This document shows positions 18,436-27,080 of a stretch of DNA of 64,000 bases, piece by piece. The position numbers were made by a program, and so were the translations under genes. Origin of the DNA: JABCPE02 sp963518955 (GTDB lineage: Bacteria > Bacteroidota > Bacteroidia > Flavobacteriales > Weeksellaceae); assembly GCA_963518955.1 (NCBI GenBank), contig CAUQKI010000002.1:1-64000 (forward strand), given 5' to 3'. The notes beneath the pieces are model-generated. The model ran no database searches, was not told where the DNA came from, and saw only the letters and a list, made by a program, of their open reading frames with translations. Each line of letters begins with the position of its first letter. The stretch's first letter is position 1.

Positions 18436-20421
18436 TTAATGAACAATAAGTTTTAAGCTGTTTTCTCCCAATAGTGTTTTAATATGGATGATATATACCC
18501 CTGAAACACCAATATTTCCATGATATTCATACTGAGATAGATTATAGAAATTCTGTGACTGCATGAGCCTTCCCTCCATGGTATAAATGCTGACCTGTCC
18601 GCTGGTGGTTTTAGGGAACGCTGCCTGAAGCGTAAATTTTCCTCCTGGAGCAGGATTAGGATAGAGCAGAATCTGGGAGTCCGCAATTTCATTTTCTACA
18701 TAAGTCTTGAATTTAGAAACAGATTTACAGCCATGCTCGTTTTTGATTCTAAGCTCATAGTCACCTGCCTGGCTGAGGAGATAATTTTTGTTTTCTGAAA
18801 CTAGACGACCATTTTGATACCACTGATAGGCATAGTTCCCTTTAGGCAAGCTTTCTTCTGGAGACAACAGCAATGGTTTTTTAGCGATGATATATTCTGA
18901 ATTGAGATTTGGTAGTGGAGCATCTCCGTCAGAGAGATAAAAGCTATCCTTGTAAGTCCTTCCATAAGCATCAGAAATGTTGTATAAATACTTTCCTGAA
19001 GAAAGGCGCAGAGCCTTTTGATTAAGTTCTGAAGAACTTAAGTTCATACTTTGCTGATAGGAAGGAGTTTCTTCTCTATGAAGGGTTACATGATAAGGAG
19101 CCTGTCCTCCCACAATATTAAATCTTACTTTTCCAGAGAGACTTTCCCTGCATTTGGAGGCTTCTATATCTAGATGAGAAAACATCTCTGGTGCCATCCA
19201 GATACTATAGGCAGTCTGTCCATTGGCGGAATCTTCCCAATTATTAAAACTCAATGGCTTTTGGGAGGAAACTTTTCCTAATTTATGATACTTTGTTGAA
19301 GTAGGATGAAATAATCGCTCCTTAGAAGAATCTGTGACCAGCCAATAGTAATCATTTTTCTCACTAGACTTTGCTTCTTCATCACTTGAAAGAGGAGGCA
19401 GAACTCTAGGGTCAGCCTTCCAATGCAGTTCTACATCAGAATGTTTATGATAATCCATTAACCAGACTCTGGAGAGTCCTCTGGGCTGACCTTCTTTTTG
19501 TTTTTTTAGTTCTAATTCTTTACCATTATCACTCCAGAAAACAAAATAACCATCTGGAATTTCCTTGCCATTTTTTGCAGTGAGCCCTACGGTAATCATC
19601 TGCTCATCGTTAGAATTTCTGCTGGCCATTTGGGAGATTTCTCCCTCTTTATCTTTTCCTACAGCAGTAATATTTTGATTAAATTCCTTATGCTCAGTAT
19701 AATCCCATATTTTCTCTCCTCTACTGTTATAGTAATTTTTATATTCTGTCTGGCTGAGAGAAACACCATATTTAATGGATAAATAAGATGCTACCTGCTG
19801 CATTTCCATAGGGGAAAGCACTCGGTCATAAAGTAAAATTTCTCCAATATATCCAGAAAATTCTTCAAGTGGCAGATGAGCTATTTTACCTGCTAAATGA
19901 AGTTCGTACTGAGAAGATTTATTTGGGGTATTATTTTCCTTGGACTCTAGATTTTTATAATGCTGGTAATAATGAATTTTTACCTTATCTCTATTATTTC
20001 CCTGCGGATAGCTGCTGTACAGAGTTTTTTCCATATCAGCAAAACGACGGTTGGTAGCTACTAGTTTATACTGAGCAGCAGATGTATTTAAAAGAGACCA
20101 TAGGGGGTATTCTCCCTCGTTTTTTTCTCCTTTATAAACTACAAAAAGTGAGTAATGTTCTGCTGCAGATTTTTCTAAAGGCAGAGAAATTGTTTTTCCT
20201 TCTTTGATGTAAAAAACAGGATTTCCATTGATGCTAAGCCCTTCTGCTTTATCAAAATGAATTTCCTGTCCTTTTATTTTTTCTTTTACCTGTGTTTTTC
20301 CTTTTTCCTTTTCAGTTTTTATCCAGTAGATCGGAGTGGGAACTCCTGAAGGATATTTTTCTTGTGCATAAACCTTATAAAAGGAAAGTAAAACTCCTAG
20401 TGAAAAATAAAGTTTCCTCAT
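18436..20421 (-). CDS. T9SS-sorted protein with LamG-like domain, partner of the Rhs toxin
   Basis: The product is 661 aa. It has a signal peptide (MRKLYFSLGVLLSFYKVYAQ) and then a concanavalin/LamG-like region ending in IGEILLYDRVLSPMEMQQVA and SYLSIKYGVSL, a signature common in Bacteroidota surface proteins. It continues with Ig-like segments (AYQWYQNGRLVSENKNYLL) and a C-terminal T9SS type A sorting domain (LLYPNPAPGGKFTLQ, VSIYTMEGRLM, GVYIIHIKT). T9SS would carry it across the outer membrane. The stop lies 10 bases before the chosen toxin start, so the two are cotranscribed. A role as surface tether or export partner of the toxin, which has no sorting domain, is inference from the operon. 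Confidence 0.85.
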   Translation of the reverse strand: MRKLYFSLGVLLSFYKVYAQEKYPSGVPTPIYWIKTEKEKGKTQVKEKIKGQEIHFDKAEGLSINGNPVFYIKEGKTISLPLEKSAAEHYSLFVVYKGEKNEGEYPLWSLLNTSAAQYKLVATNRRFADMEKTLYSSYPQGNNRDKVKIHYYQHYKNLESKENNTPNKSSQYELHLAGKIAHLPLEEFSGYIGEILLYDRVLSPMEMQQVASYLSIKYGVSLSQTEYKNYYNSRGEKIWDYTEHKEFNQNITAVGKDKEGEISQMASRNSNDEQMITVGLTAKNGKEIPDGYFVFWSDNGKELELKKQKEGQPRGLSRVWLMDYHKHSDVELHWKADPRVLPPLSSDEEAKSSEKNDYYWLVTDSSKERLFHPTSTKYHKLGKVSSQKPLSFNNWEDSANGQTAYSIWMAPEMFSHLDIEASKCRESLSGKVRFNIVGGQAPYHVTLHREETPSYQQSMNLSSSELNQKALRLSSGKYLYNISDAYGRTYKDSFYLSDGDAPLPNLNSEYIIAKKPLLLSPEESLPKGNYAYQWYQNGRLVSENKNYLLSQAGDYELRIKNEHGCKSVSKFKTYVENEIADSQILLYPNPAPGGKFTLQAAFPKTTSGQVSIYTMEGRLMQSQNFYNLSQYEYHGNIGVSGVYIIHIKTLLGENSLKLIVH

Positions 20422-20435
20422 ATTTTTCGTATATT

Positions 20436-21170
20436 TTAAAAGTTATTGTATGCGTCAAAAGTAAAGCGGTAACCGATATTGAGAAAAAAAGCATTGACCA
20501 TGTTATTCTGCTCTCGGTAGCGGTGTCCATTCTGCTGAGTTTCCAAAGCGTCTGACAATCCCAAATGATAACGGATGCCTATATTCAGTTTATTATCAAA
20601 CTCATAACCGATACCCATACCTAAATGGAAATAGTCTTTCCCTTCCAATGACTGTTTTAAAACATTCTGTACCACAGCATCAGGCTCAAAATAAACACCC
20701 GACCTCTTGGACATCTCTGATCCGTTGGAACGGTATTCCAAAACATCTTTATCTAAATTAAAGTTAAAATAAGGACCTGCTCCTGCATAAAAACCTTCTG
20801 TAAAGTAAAACTTTACCATAAACCCTGCATTGAGGCTATGATAAGGAAATTTAAGGGTATAGTTTAGTCCGTTGGTGTCGGTATATTCAAGTTGTCCAGG
20901 CTGGTAGGAATAGTAGAGTTCAGGCTGAAAACTGATTCTCACTTCAGGATAGTACCAGTTTAAGAAAGCACCTGCTCCATAGCCAAATTTATAGGGTTCT
21001 TTTATGGTATAACCTGCATACATATTATCAGGGATAAGTACCTTTTCAATGTTGGTGATTTTAGAATACATTCCTCCTGCAAATACACCATAAGTAATTC
21101 TTCTTTCTGAACGCTGTCCATATGCTGCTGAAGCAGAAATCAGCAACAACAAAAATCCTATTTTTTTCAT
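20436..21170 (-). CDS. PorT-like outer-membrane beta-barrel (second of pair)
   Basis: The product is 244 aa with signal peptide MKKIGFLLLLISASAAYGQ. It has alternating amphipathic strands ending in aromatic residues (ISFQPELYYSY, FYAGAGPYFNF, LNIGIRYHLGL, FFLNIGYRF), typical of small 8-10-stranded barrels of the PorT/OMP_b-brl type. It starts 6 bases after the end of the paralogous barrel 21,177-21,872 and ends 14 bases before the T9SS-sorted gene. The pair is therefore part of the toxin operon and may assist export or surface docking (inference). No enzymatic motif is visible. Confidence 0.8.
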   Translation of the reverse strand: MKKIGFLLLLISASAAYGQRSERRITYGVFAGGMYSKITNIEKVLIPDNMYAGYTIKEPYKFGYGAGAFLNWYYPEVRISFQPELYYSYQPGQLEYTDTNGLNYTLKFPYHSLNAGFMVKFYFTEGFYAGAGPYFNFNLDKDVLEYRSNGSEMSKRSGVYFEPDAVVQNVLKQSLEGKDYFHLGMGIGYEFDNKLNIGIRYHLGLSDALETQQNGHRYREQNNMVNAFFLNIGYRFTFDAYNNF

Positions 21171-21176
21171 TTCTTT

Positions 21177-21872
21177 TTACCAATTATGAAAACTATATCC
21201 TACAGAGAGACTTAGATAAGAGTTACGATTAGTGTTTTCCAAAAATTGAAAAGAAGTCACTCTATTTCCTATCATATCTCCCACACCAAGATAATATCTT
21301 AAATCAAAATGGAAATTATCCTCAAGTTCATATCCTAAGGAAAAGCTCAAATTAAAATCATCCTTCCCCACAATTCCTTCTCTATAGAACTGGCGAAAAT
21401 TGGTATCATAGAGACCATTACGCTCATTGGAGTTATAACTTATTGCATGTGGAGTAAGATTTTTAGAATAGAAAGCTCCTATGCCTATATTTAACCCTAA
21501 GAAAGGATATACCTTATAAATTCCGCCAAGCATCAAATATGAATACCTCAGTCCTAGTTTGTAACTACTACCTGTGGTTTCGTTGTTGTAATTTACTTCT
21601 GCTCCTGAATAACGAAATAATAGCTCCGGCTGAATAGCAACTCTGGAAGCAGGAAGTTTATAATTTAAAAAAAGACCACCTTCAACTCCAAAAACACCCT
21701 TACTTGTAATATCAAACAATTGTCGATTGTTTTCCCTACCAATAAGCATCTCTGGAAGATTGGTAACACGGGAATGCAGAGCACCAAGTTTCAGACCATA
21801 GGTTAAATTATCTAAATACTGACCTTTGGATAGTCCAGAAATTAGCAGTAGCATTAAACCCAGTTTCTTCAT
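21177..21872 (-). CDS. PorT-like outer-membrane beta-barrel (first gene of the toxin operon)
   Basis: The product is 231 aa with signal peptide MKKLGLMLLLISGLSKGQ and barrel strands such as VAIQPELLFRY, LNIGIGAFYSKN, FHFDLRYYLGVGD and SYLSLSVGYSF. It is paralogous to 20,436-21,170, sharing the order GLKLGALHSRVTN / GVFAGGMYSKITN and the IQPELLF / FQPELYY strand. As the first gene of the operon it has a recognisable promoter upstream (21,913-21,943). The role in the toxin pathway is inferred only from linkage. Confidence 0.8.
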   Translation of the reverse strand: MKKLGLMLLLISGLSKGQYLDNLTYGLKLGALHSRVTNLPEMLIGRENNRQLFDITSKGVFGVEGGLFLNYKLPASRVAIQPELLFRYSGAEVNYNNETTGSSYKLGLRYSYLMLGGIYKVYPFLGLNIGIGAFYSKNLTPHAISYNSNERNGLYDTNFRQFYREGIVGKDDFNLSFSLGYELEDNFHFDLRYYLGVGDMIGNRVTSFQFLENTNRNSYLSLSVGYSFHNW

Positions 21873-21912
21873 CTTCTATTTGAATATTTATTTAACAAAA
21901 TTTTAACATTCG

Positions 21913-21943
21913 CAAATGTATAAGCTTTTATATTCCTATGCAA
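21913..21943 (-). promoter_or_regulatory. Promoter of the Rhs toxin operon
   Basis: On the minus strand TTG and TACATTTG (matching TAnnTTTG) are separated by 20 bases, the arrangement of Bacteroidota housekeeping sigma promoters. Transcription would start near 21,906, leaving a leader of about 34 bases before the ATG at 21,872. Confidence 0.6.
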
Positions 21944-22004
21944 TATGATTTTTATCATGATTTTCTTTTTAAAAATAAAAAGCTACTTAACTATATAGTT
22001 ACTA

Positions 22005-22505
22005 TTATTCCAAACTCCATAATTTAAAATCATTCTTCTTGAATTTTTCCTCTTCTTCTTTATCTTTATTGAAAAATTCCAAAGTATCAGAAATGATTTT
22101 CTCTAAATTCTTTTCCCAAAACCAAAGGGGAATTTTAAAATAAAACTTTCCTCTTTCATTCTCTTCAATTTCTCCGAGGTCTTTGACCAAAGTTTTGGGA
22201 ACAAAAGCCCAAGGATTAGTATTTATTTTTTTGAGAGTAGCAGTAAGGATTAGTTTGTAGGATTTTTCTAATTCTTCGTATTTATCTACATAGACAAATA
22301 CGCACTCTTCCTCTTGTGGTATTTTCAATTCTTCTATTTTAGATACCCAAGTTTCAGCATCTATTTCTAAACCCTCATCTTTTTTTTCTGTTTTGGATTT
22401 GGGTAACCAAAATTCTACTTCTTTTTCTAATTCAGAAATAAAAGCTTTGATAAGCAATGCTTTTTCTGTTTCTTTAATGATAGTGTAATTTTCAAAAGTT
22501 TTCAT
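22005..22505 (-). CDS. Hypothetical acidic protein
   Basis: The product is 166 aa, very rich in Glu and Lys, with no signal peptide and no motif I recognise. Its start overlaps the end of the gene to the right by 14 bases, so the two are co-translated. It probably lies in the leftward transcription unit of the phage-like element. An acidic mobile-element protein could bind a host protein, but that is speculation. Confidence 0.55.
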   Translation of the reverse strand: MKTFENYTIIKETEKALLIKAFISELEKEVEFWLPKSKTEKKDEGLEIDAETWVSKIEELKIPQEEECVFVYVDKYEELEKSYKLILTATLKKINTNPWAFVPKTLVKDLGEIEENERGKFYFKIPLWFWEKNLEKIISDTLEFFNKDKEEEEKFKKNDFKLWSLE

Positions 22506-22677
22506 CTTCTAAATCTTTTAATAGTTGTTTTTTAAGTAAATACTGCTGGTGTAAAAACGCCCAATGTTCTTCAAACTTTGGGTCTTCCAGTTGCTTTTGT
22601 ATAGTTTCCAAAATTTCTTCTAATTCCTCCCTTGTGGGTGGAAATAATTCTTCTGTAAATAGTTCTAATTCATTCAT
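22492..22677 (-). CDS. Small hypothetical protein
   Basis: The product is 61 aa, probably all-helical and acidic (EELFPPTREELEEILETI, QQYLLKKQLLKDLEDENF). It overlaps the next gene by 14 bases. It is not recognised; its position at the distal end of the replication block suggests an accessory phage gene. Confidence 0.5.
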   Translation of the reverse strand: MNELELFTEELFPPTREELEEILETIQKQLEDPKFEEHWAFLHQQYLLKKQLLKDLEDENF

Positions 22678-22750
22678 GATATTGATTTTAAATAAAAAAT
22701 GGACTTGGAGGTATCATAAATATAAACTCTAACTTTTTCAGAAAAAAGAG

Positions 22751-22767
22751 TATTAACAGTGTTAATA
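22751..22767. promoter_or_regulatory. Palindromic candidate operator
   Basis: TATTAACAGTGTTAATA is a perfect palindrome with 8-bp arms around a central G, in the non-coding gap (22,678-22,889) of the phage-like element upstream of the leftward pair 22,677-22,005. A repressor-binding site is a reasonable guess. Confidence 0.4.
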
Positions 22768-22889
22768 TTAGGAAAATTACTATCAATTTAGGTTTAATTT
22801 TTTTCATAGCTTTTTGTTTTATTGTTCTAAACAGATCTAAATTCATTGACAACAGAGCAATTATTTTGAAATAAAAGGACTTAAGATTC

Positions 22890-23102
22890 TCATTTTAGAA
22901 GCTTATGATTTTTATAAATTTTTATTAAAAAATTTATAGTCTTTGTAAAAATATAAGCTGAAGCTATTGCACAATAATAGCTCCATTCTTTATTTTGAGC
23001 TCCAAAATAGATAAGATATATCACTGCAAAAAGACTTATTCCAAACATTATTTTTTGTCGCTGAATGTCTTTGGAAAGATTTTGTTTATTTATATTTTTC
23101 AT
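22890..23102 (-). CDS. Small two-span membrane protein
   Basis: The product is 70 aa with two hydrophobic segments (about 18-34 and 40-60) between Lys-rich ends. It follows the DnaB-like gene by 15 bases on the same strand. It is not recognised. Small membrane proteins next to phage replication modules sometimes mediate exclusion or holin-like functions; nothing here proves that. Confidence 0.5.
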   Translation of the reverse strand: MKNINKQNLSKDIQRQKIMFGISLFAVIYLIYFGAQNKEWSYYCAIASAYIFTKTINFLIKIYKNHKLLK

Positions 23103-23117
23103 ATTTTTTATTTTGGG

Positions 23118-24431
23118 TTAATATTCTATATTTCTAAATTCAGAAATCGCCATATTTACTTTATATCTCTCATCTAATAATCCTCCATTTCTATTTTTAG
23201 CTATCATAATTTCCACCTCATTTTTTGTAGGAGCATTATTATAATCATCCCATTCATCAATGTTGTAATATTCTGGACGATAGAGGAAAATGACTTCATC
23301 AGCATCCTGTTCTATTGAACCAGACTCTCTTAAATCGGATAATTGAGGGCGTTTATTAGGTCGGCTTTCCACAGCTCTTGAAAGTTGAGAGAGAGCGATT
23401 ACTGGTATATTTAATTCTTTTGCAATAGCCTTTAATCCTGATGAGATTTTGGCAATTTCTTGTTCTCTATTTTGTGATTTTTCATAAGTTGCTAATTGTA
23501 AATAATCAACAAATAAGGCTTTTATATTATATTTCAATTTCATCATTTTAGCCTTAACTTTTAAATCTTGAATAGATATTGATGGAGTGTCATCAATATG
23601 TATTTTTAGTTTGGTCAAGTCTTCTTTATAATGATAATACCTCTCTCTTTCATCTTCTTTCAGACCTTTTCTCAATATTGAAGAGTTTGGAATTTTGGTA
23701 TAATTTGTAATAATTCTCACAGCAATTTGTTCCGCAGACATTTCCAATGAGAATATACCCACTGCCATATTTTGGATTGCTAAATCTACTACCTGCTGAA
23801 CTAAAAATGCTGTTTTTCCCATTCCAGGTCTTCCTGCCACAATTGTAAGGTCTGAATTTTGCCAACCACCCATTGTTTTATTGATGATGCCTAATGAACT
23901 TGGGATACCTGTAATCCCATTAAGATTGATATTGTCAAATCTCTCTTCTGCTTTATGAACAAGACTTGAAAAGCTTTGATATTGCTTATTGTTGTCTATA
24001 AATTGGTCTAAAAATAAATTATCAAAATACTCAAAAGCTTTATCACGAATATCAAATATATCCATATTGGGTTCTTGAGCAAACCTCAATAATTTTGAAA
24101 ACTTATCTATAAAATCTCTTTTTACAGATAGTTCTACCAAAACCATTAAATGATATTCAAAGTTTGCAGAAGAAAAAGAGTTAGTCACCAAGTCTATAAC
24201 ATAATGGTCTAAATGAGAATGCCCTCTCTTATTTAATTCTAATGTTACAATCATTAAATCTATCCCTTTACCATTTTCCCATAAGTCCGCAATAACTGAG
24301 TATATAAGTCTATTTTCTTTTGTTGTGAATAGATTAAGATTTAGTTTGGTATAATGGTTTGCGAACAGGGGTGGTTCTTGGATTAAATAAGCTAAAATTT
24401 CTTTTTCTAATTTAATATTTGTGTTATTCAT
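23118..24431 (-). CDS. dnaB: Replicative DNA helicase, DnaB family (element-encoded)
   Basis: The product is 437 aa, the usual length of DnaB. It has an N-terminal helical domain (1-110), then a RecA-like ATPase with Walker A GRPGMGKT (about 197-204), Walker B LFVDYLQL, the sensor segment IPVIALSQLSRAVE, and the C-terminal motif RESGSIEQDADEVIFLYRPEYY. It should unwind DNA at the element's origin. It overlaps the winged-helix gene upstream by 8 bases, forming a replication operon. The chromosome should carry its own dnaB; this copy sits among phage-type regulators. Confidence 0.9.
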   Translation of the reverse strand: MNNTNIKLEKEILAYLIQEPPLFANHYTKLNLNLFTTKENRLIYSVIADLWENGKGIDLMIVTLELNKRGHSHLDHYVIDLVTNSFSSANFEYHLMVLVELSVKRDFIDKFSKLLRFAQEPNMDIFDIRDKAFEYFDNLFLDQFIDNNKQYQSFSSLVHKAEERFDNINLNGITGIPSSLGIINKTMGGWQNSDLTIVAGRPGMGKTAFLVQQVVDLAIQNMAVGIFSLEMSAEQIAVRIITNYTKIPNSSILRKGLKEDERERYYHYKEDLTKLKIHIDDTPSISIQDLKVKAKMMKLKYNIKALFVDYLQLATYEKSQNREQEIAKISSGLKAIAKELNIPVIALSQLSRAVESRPNKRPQLSDLRESGSIEQDADEVIFLYRPEYYNIDEWDDYNNAPTKNEVEIMIAKNRNGGLLDERYKVNMAISEFRNIEY

Positions 24432-25128
24432 TGTAAGTTTGTTTTGGGCGTTTTATAGTAGGAATGTTATTTGGCTGAAGTCCTGAAGGTTTCTTTTTTG
24501 AGGTTTTTAAATGTGGCAGTGTGTTTTTTAAATTGTTTTGCCACTTATTTATAGGGATTCCAAGTCCATTGACCCAGCCATTGTCTCTCCATGATTCATA
24601 TTTTGATTTGATAGCAAAATCCATTGTTTCATCATAAATTTCTAAACTTTTAGCAAAATTCATAAACTCATCTAATGAGGGTATATTTATATTTTCTCTT
24701 GTTGATGTATGAATTGTTTTTTCTTCTAATATTTTAGGTTGAATGTCATTTATAATAGGGCTTTCTATCATTTTTTTGAATGGTTCTGATTCTTGATTTA
24801 CTTTATTTTTAATATTTAAAGTCTCTTTTTGGAGTGATTCTTGTTGTAAGAAAGAAATATCAGTTATTATTCTATAAATACTTGGCACCCCATTTCTTGT
24901 TTGATACTGAATTAAACCAACATTTCTTAATTTTGATTTAAGAGCATTAATAGTTGGTCTAGTTAAAGATAATTTTTGACCTATTGCATTATCTGATATT
25001 GTAAAATCTTTGCCATCATTTTGTCTACATTTTTCCAATAGAAAAAAATATAATGCAATAGCAGATGCTCCTAATGGAGATTTTTCATTTATAGACCAAA
25101 ATTTGGTTGTTAATTCAGTATAATTCAT
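24424..25128 (-). CDS. Winged-helix replication protein
   Basis: The product is 234 aa. The N-terminal about 90 residues form a winged-helix-like unit (GASAIALYFFLLEKC, ISDNAIGQKLSLTRPTINALK, GLIQYQTRNGVPSIYRI) as in phage replication initiators and DnaD-like loaders. The linker is poorly conserved. The C-terminus has the DnaD-like pattern YESWRDNGWVNGLGIPINKW and is basic. It directly precedes and overlaps the DnaB helicase, so helicase loading or origin binding is likely. The specific family is not certain. Confidence 0.7.
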   Translation of the reverse strand: MNYTELTTKFWSINEKSPLGASAIALYFFLLEKCRQNDGKDFTISDNAIGQKLSLTRPTINALKSKLRNVGLIQYQTRNGVPSIYRIITDISFLQQESLQKETLNIKNKVNQESEPFKKMIESPIINDIQPKILEEKTIHTSTRENINIPSLDEFMNFAKSLEIYDETMDFAIKSKYESWRDNGWVNGLGIPINKWQNNLKNTLPHLKTSKKKPSGLQPNNIPTIKRPKQTYNE

Positions 25129-25394
25129 AATTCATTCTCTTTTGCTATAATTTCAAGAACTTTTTTCTTATCTATTACGATTAACTTTCCCACTTGAGAT
25201 ATTGCATCATCTATCATCCCAGAGTTTTTAATTTTAGAAGCAGTTGTTCTTGAACAACCTAATATCTTTGCCAAGCCTTTCAATCCATACACATATTCTT
25301 TAATTTCTTTTTTTTGCCCAGTTACTACCTTATGCAACTCTATATATTCTGCCACCGTAAGGTGTAATAATTGAGTATTAGGATTGATGTCCAT
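25125..25394 (-). CDS. DUF3853-type small DNA-binding protein
   Basis: The product is 89 aa. It has the motif YVYGLKGLAKILGCSRTTAS, a helix-turn-helix for excisionase-like binding, followed by KIKNSGMIDDAISQVGKLIV and a basic end. This matches the DUF3853 proteins found in Bacteroidota mobile elements. The ATG overlaps the next gene by 4 bases. It is paralogous to 25,400-25,684. It may be a regulator or excisionase-like factor; the role is inferred from family context. Confidence 0.75.
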   Translation of the reverse strand: MDINPNTQLLHLTVAEYIELHKVVTGQKKEIKEYVYGLKGLAKILGCSRTTASKIKNSGMIDDAISQVGKLIVIDKKKVLEIIAKENEL

Positions 25395-25399
25395 AGTAT

Positions 25400-25684
25400 T
25401 TATAATTTATTATTAAATAACTCTAAAGCTTTTTCTCTATCAATAATTATTTTTCTGCCTCTTTGGATTATTGCTTCATCAAATATTCCTTGACTTTTTA
25501 ATCGAGAAGCGTGGGTTTTAGAACACCCTATTAAATCTGCTAGACCATTAATTCCATATACATACTCTTTTTTTTCTATAACTTCTTGTTCTGGATTATT
25601 AGGTATTTCGGTATATTTCTGAAATGCTTGTAAAAAATCACCAAGAGTCAGTTGCCACATTGGAGTGTCTCTATCAATATTCAT
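25400..25684 (-). CDS. DUF3853-type small DNA-binding protein (paralogue)
   Basis: The product is 94 aa with YVYGINGLADLIGCSKTHAS and RLKSQGIFDEAIIQRGRKII, the same HTH architecture as 25,125-25,394. The N-terminal third (MWQLTLGDFLQAFQKY) also matches its paralogue (LLHLTVAEYIELHKVV). Two tandem copies suggest heteromeric binding or duplicated operators. It is separated by only 2 bases from the antirepressor gene. Confidence 0.75.
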   Translation of the reverse strand: MNIDRDTPMWQLTLGDFLQAFQKYTEIPNNPEQEVIEKKEYVYGINGLADLIGCSKTHASRLKSQGIFDEAIIQRGRKIIIDREKALELFNNKL

Positions 25685-25686
25685 TT

Positions 25687-26283
25687 TTATGATTTTAAGT
25701 CGGTTATCATTACTTCCATTTTACATTCCAAAGAATACTTATTATTCATTGCTTTTTCATAGAGAATATCTATAATTCTGTCGTCAAAGGAGTTTCCACT
25801 CATCACTCTAATTATTTTATTATAAGAAATTTTATTTTCTTTGGAAACATTTGTCAAATCCCCTCTATAAAAGTATTTGCGAAGTTCTTCTACAAATTGT
25901 TTTTGTAATATTTTTCTTCTTTCTGCTATTCTTTCAGGGGAAACTTCAATAGAATAATAATTTAGACTTTGCTCTCTGAGCCTTTTTTCACATTCTATAA
26001 AGTATATTCTTGCTTGTTTTCCTTTTTCGTTTCTTTCCAGCATTGAAAGTTCTTTTGCCATATCTATTGAAAGAAGGTATTCTTTCATTGGGCGTCCTCC
26101 TTTTGGGTTTTTTCCAATTTCGGAAAAAACTACATAGTCTTGATTTTCAATGAATTCAAATTGTTCAATACGCTCATTTATCCATGCTCCAAAAACTTTT
26201 CCTACCTCTAAAAAGTTATATAATTCTCTAGCTGAAATAAAAGAATTTCCATTGTGCTGTGTAATTTTAATTAACTCTTTCAT
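25687..26283 (-). CDS. AntA/AntB-type phage antirepressor
   Basis: The product is 198 aa. The N-terminal about 110 residues show the AntA/AntB antirepressor signature: FISARELYNFLEVGKVFGAW, ENQDYVVFSEIGKNPKGGRP, EYLLSIDMAKELSMLERNEK and ARIYFIECEK. The C-terminal half may form a second DNA- or protein-binding unit. In phages such proteins inactivate the CI repressor and promote lytic growth; a CI-like gene lies 390 bases away on the other strand. It overlaps the upstream small HTH gene by 17 bases. Confidence 0.85.
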   Translation of the reverse strand: MKELIKITQHNGNSFISARELYNFLEVGKVFGAWINERIEQFEFIENQDYVVFSEIGKNPKGGRPMKEYLLSIDMAKELSMLERNEKGKQARIYFIECEKRLREQSLNYYSIEVSPERIAERRKILQKQFVEELRKYFYRGDLTNVSKENKISYNKIIRVMSGNSFDDRIIDILYEKAMNNKYSLECKMEVMITDLKS

Positions 26284-26521
26284 TTTTAGATTTTTTAGGT
26301 TTTACTGATGAATTATATAACTGATAATTTTTAAAAATCTCTTCTTCTGTAAAGCCTTGTTCTTTATAGAACATTACCGCTTCCCAAAGGGTTAGATTCC
26401 TGCTATTCCTTCTTGCTAAACCAAGAACTGATTGTTGCTGATTTCCAAGTCTTTTTGCTAATTCTATACTGAAGTTATTATCATTCAGTATTTTTTCAAT
26501 GATGGTTTCACTTACTTCCAT
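26267..26521 (-). CDS. Small Cro-like helix-turn-helix protein
   Basis: The product is 84 aa. Residues about 14-45 (NFSIELAKRLGNQQQSVLGL) look like a helix-turn-helix, and FTEEEIFKNYQ is a typical end of Bacteroidota phage regulators. It is the first gene of the leftward early operon, divergent from the repressor, which is the position of Cro. Function is inferred from position and fold. Confidence 0.6.
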   Translation of the reverse strand: MEVSETIIEKILNDNNFSIELAKRLGNQQQSVLGLARRNSRNLTLWEAVMFYKEQGFTEEEIFKNYQLYNSSVKPKKSKNERVN

Positions 26522-26670
26522 AATTTTTATATATTTGTTGTTAATTTGTATTTAAAATATAACTATATTTATATTGCGAATATATAATATTTTATATAAA
26601 ATACTACTATTTATATACTTTATTATATAAATGTTATTGTAAATAACTGATTGTCAGAAACAAAATTTTT
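26522..26670. promoter_or_regulatory. Divergent control region with palindromic operator
   Basis: This extremely AT-rich gap lies between the leftward Cro-like gene and the rightward repressor. It contains the perfect 16-bp palindrome TATTTTATATAAAATA (26,588-26,603) and several ATATA-rich partial copies. The layout matches a phage lysogeny switch with operators shared by two promoters. Confidence 0.55.
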
Positions 26671-27078
26671 ATGAAAGATAGATTAATAATTTTTTTAGAA
26701 TATTTAGGCATTGGACAAAATAAATTTGCTCAAAATGTAGGTTTATCTGCTGGATATGTTAATAATTTAGGAGAAAATATCAGCTCTCGAAGTTTAAATA
26801 AGATATTGAATGTGTACCCTCAATTAAATGAAAAATGGCTTTTAACAGGAAAAGGTGAAATGATTAAACCAATAAATACGCAAAAAGCAAAAGGAAATAA
26901 TAGTATAAATAGTAATATAAATAATATCGAAGGAAATGTGACTATTTCGCATAATGATTTTTCAAATTTATTAGAGCTTCAAAAAGGGTATCAAGAAGCA
27001 CAAAAGGAATTAAATGAAAGATTAAAAACAAGTCAAAAACAAATAGATACATTATTGGAAATTCTAAAGAATAAGTAA
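26671..27078 (+). CDS. CI-like phage repressor (XRE family)
   Basis: The product is 135 aa. Residues 1-62 form an XRE helix-turn-helix as in Bacteroidota prophage repressors (GIGQNKFAQNVGLSAGYVNN, followed by the characteristic NEKWLLTGKGEM). A Ser/Asn linker leads to a C-terminal coiled coil (LLELQKGYQEAQKELNERLK) likely used for oligomerisation. It lacks the LexA-type autoprotease domain, so induction may rely on the antirepressor at 25,687-26,283 rather than on RecA. It starts the rightward lysogeny operon. Confidence 0.8.
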   Translation: MKDRLIIFLEYLGIGQNKFAQNVGLSAGYVNNLGENISSRSLNKILNVYPQLNEKWLLTGKGEMIKPINTQKAKGNNSINSNINNIEGNVTISHNDFSNLLELQKGYQEAQKELNERLKTSQKQIDTLLEILKNK

Positions 27079-27080
27079 TT

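Noticed and set aside
18426..18446. ATG at 18,446 as toxin start
   Set aside because: It lies within the coding end of the T9SS-sorted gene and adds seven residues in front of a normal signal/anchor beginning at 18,425.
20436..21872. The two beta-barrels as part of the phage-like element
   Set aside because: They share strand, spacing and promoter with the toxin operon, and the replication genes begin only after a 130-bp gap.
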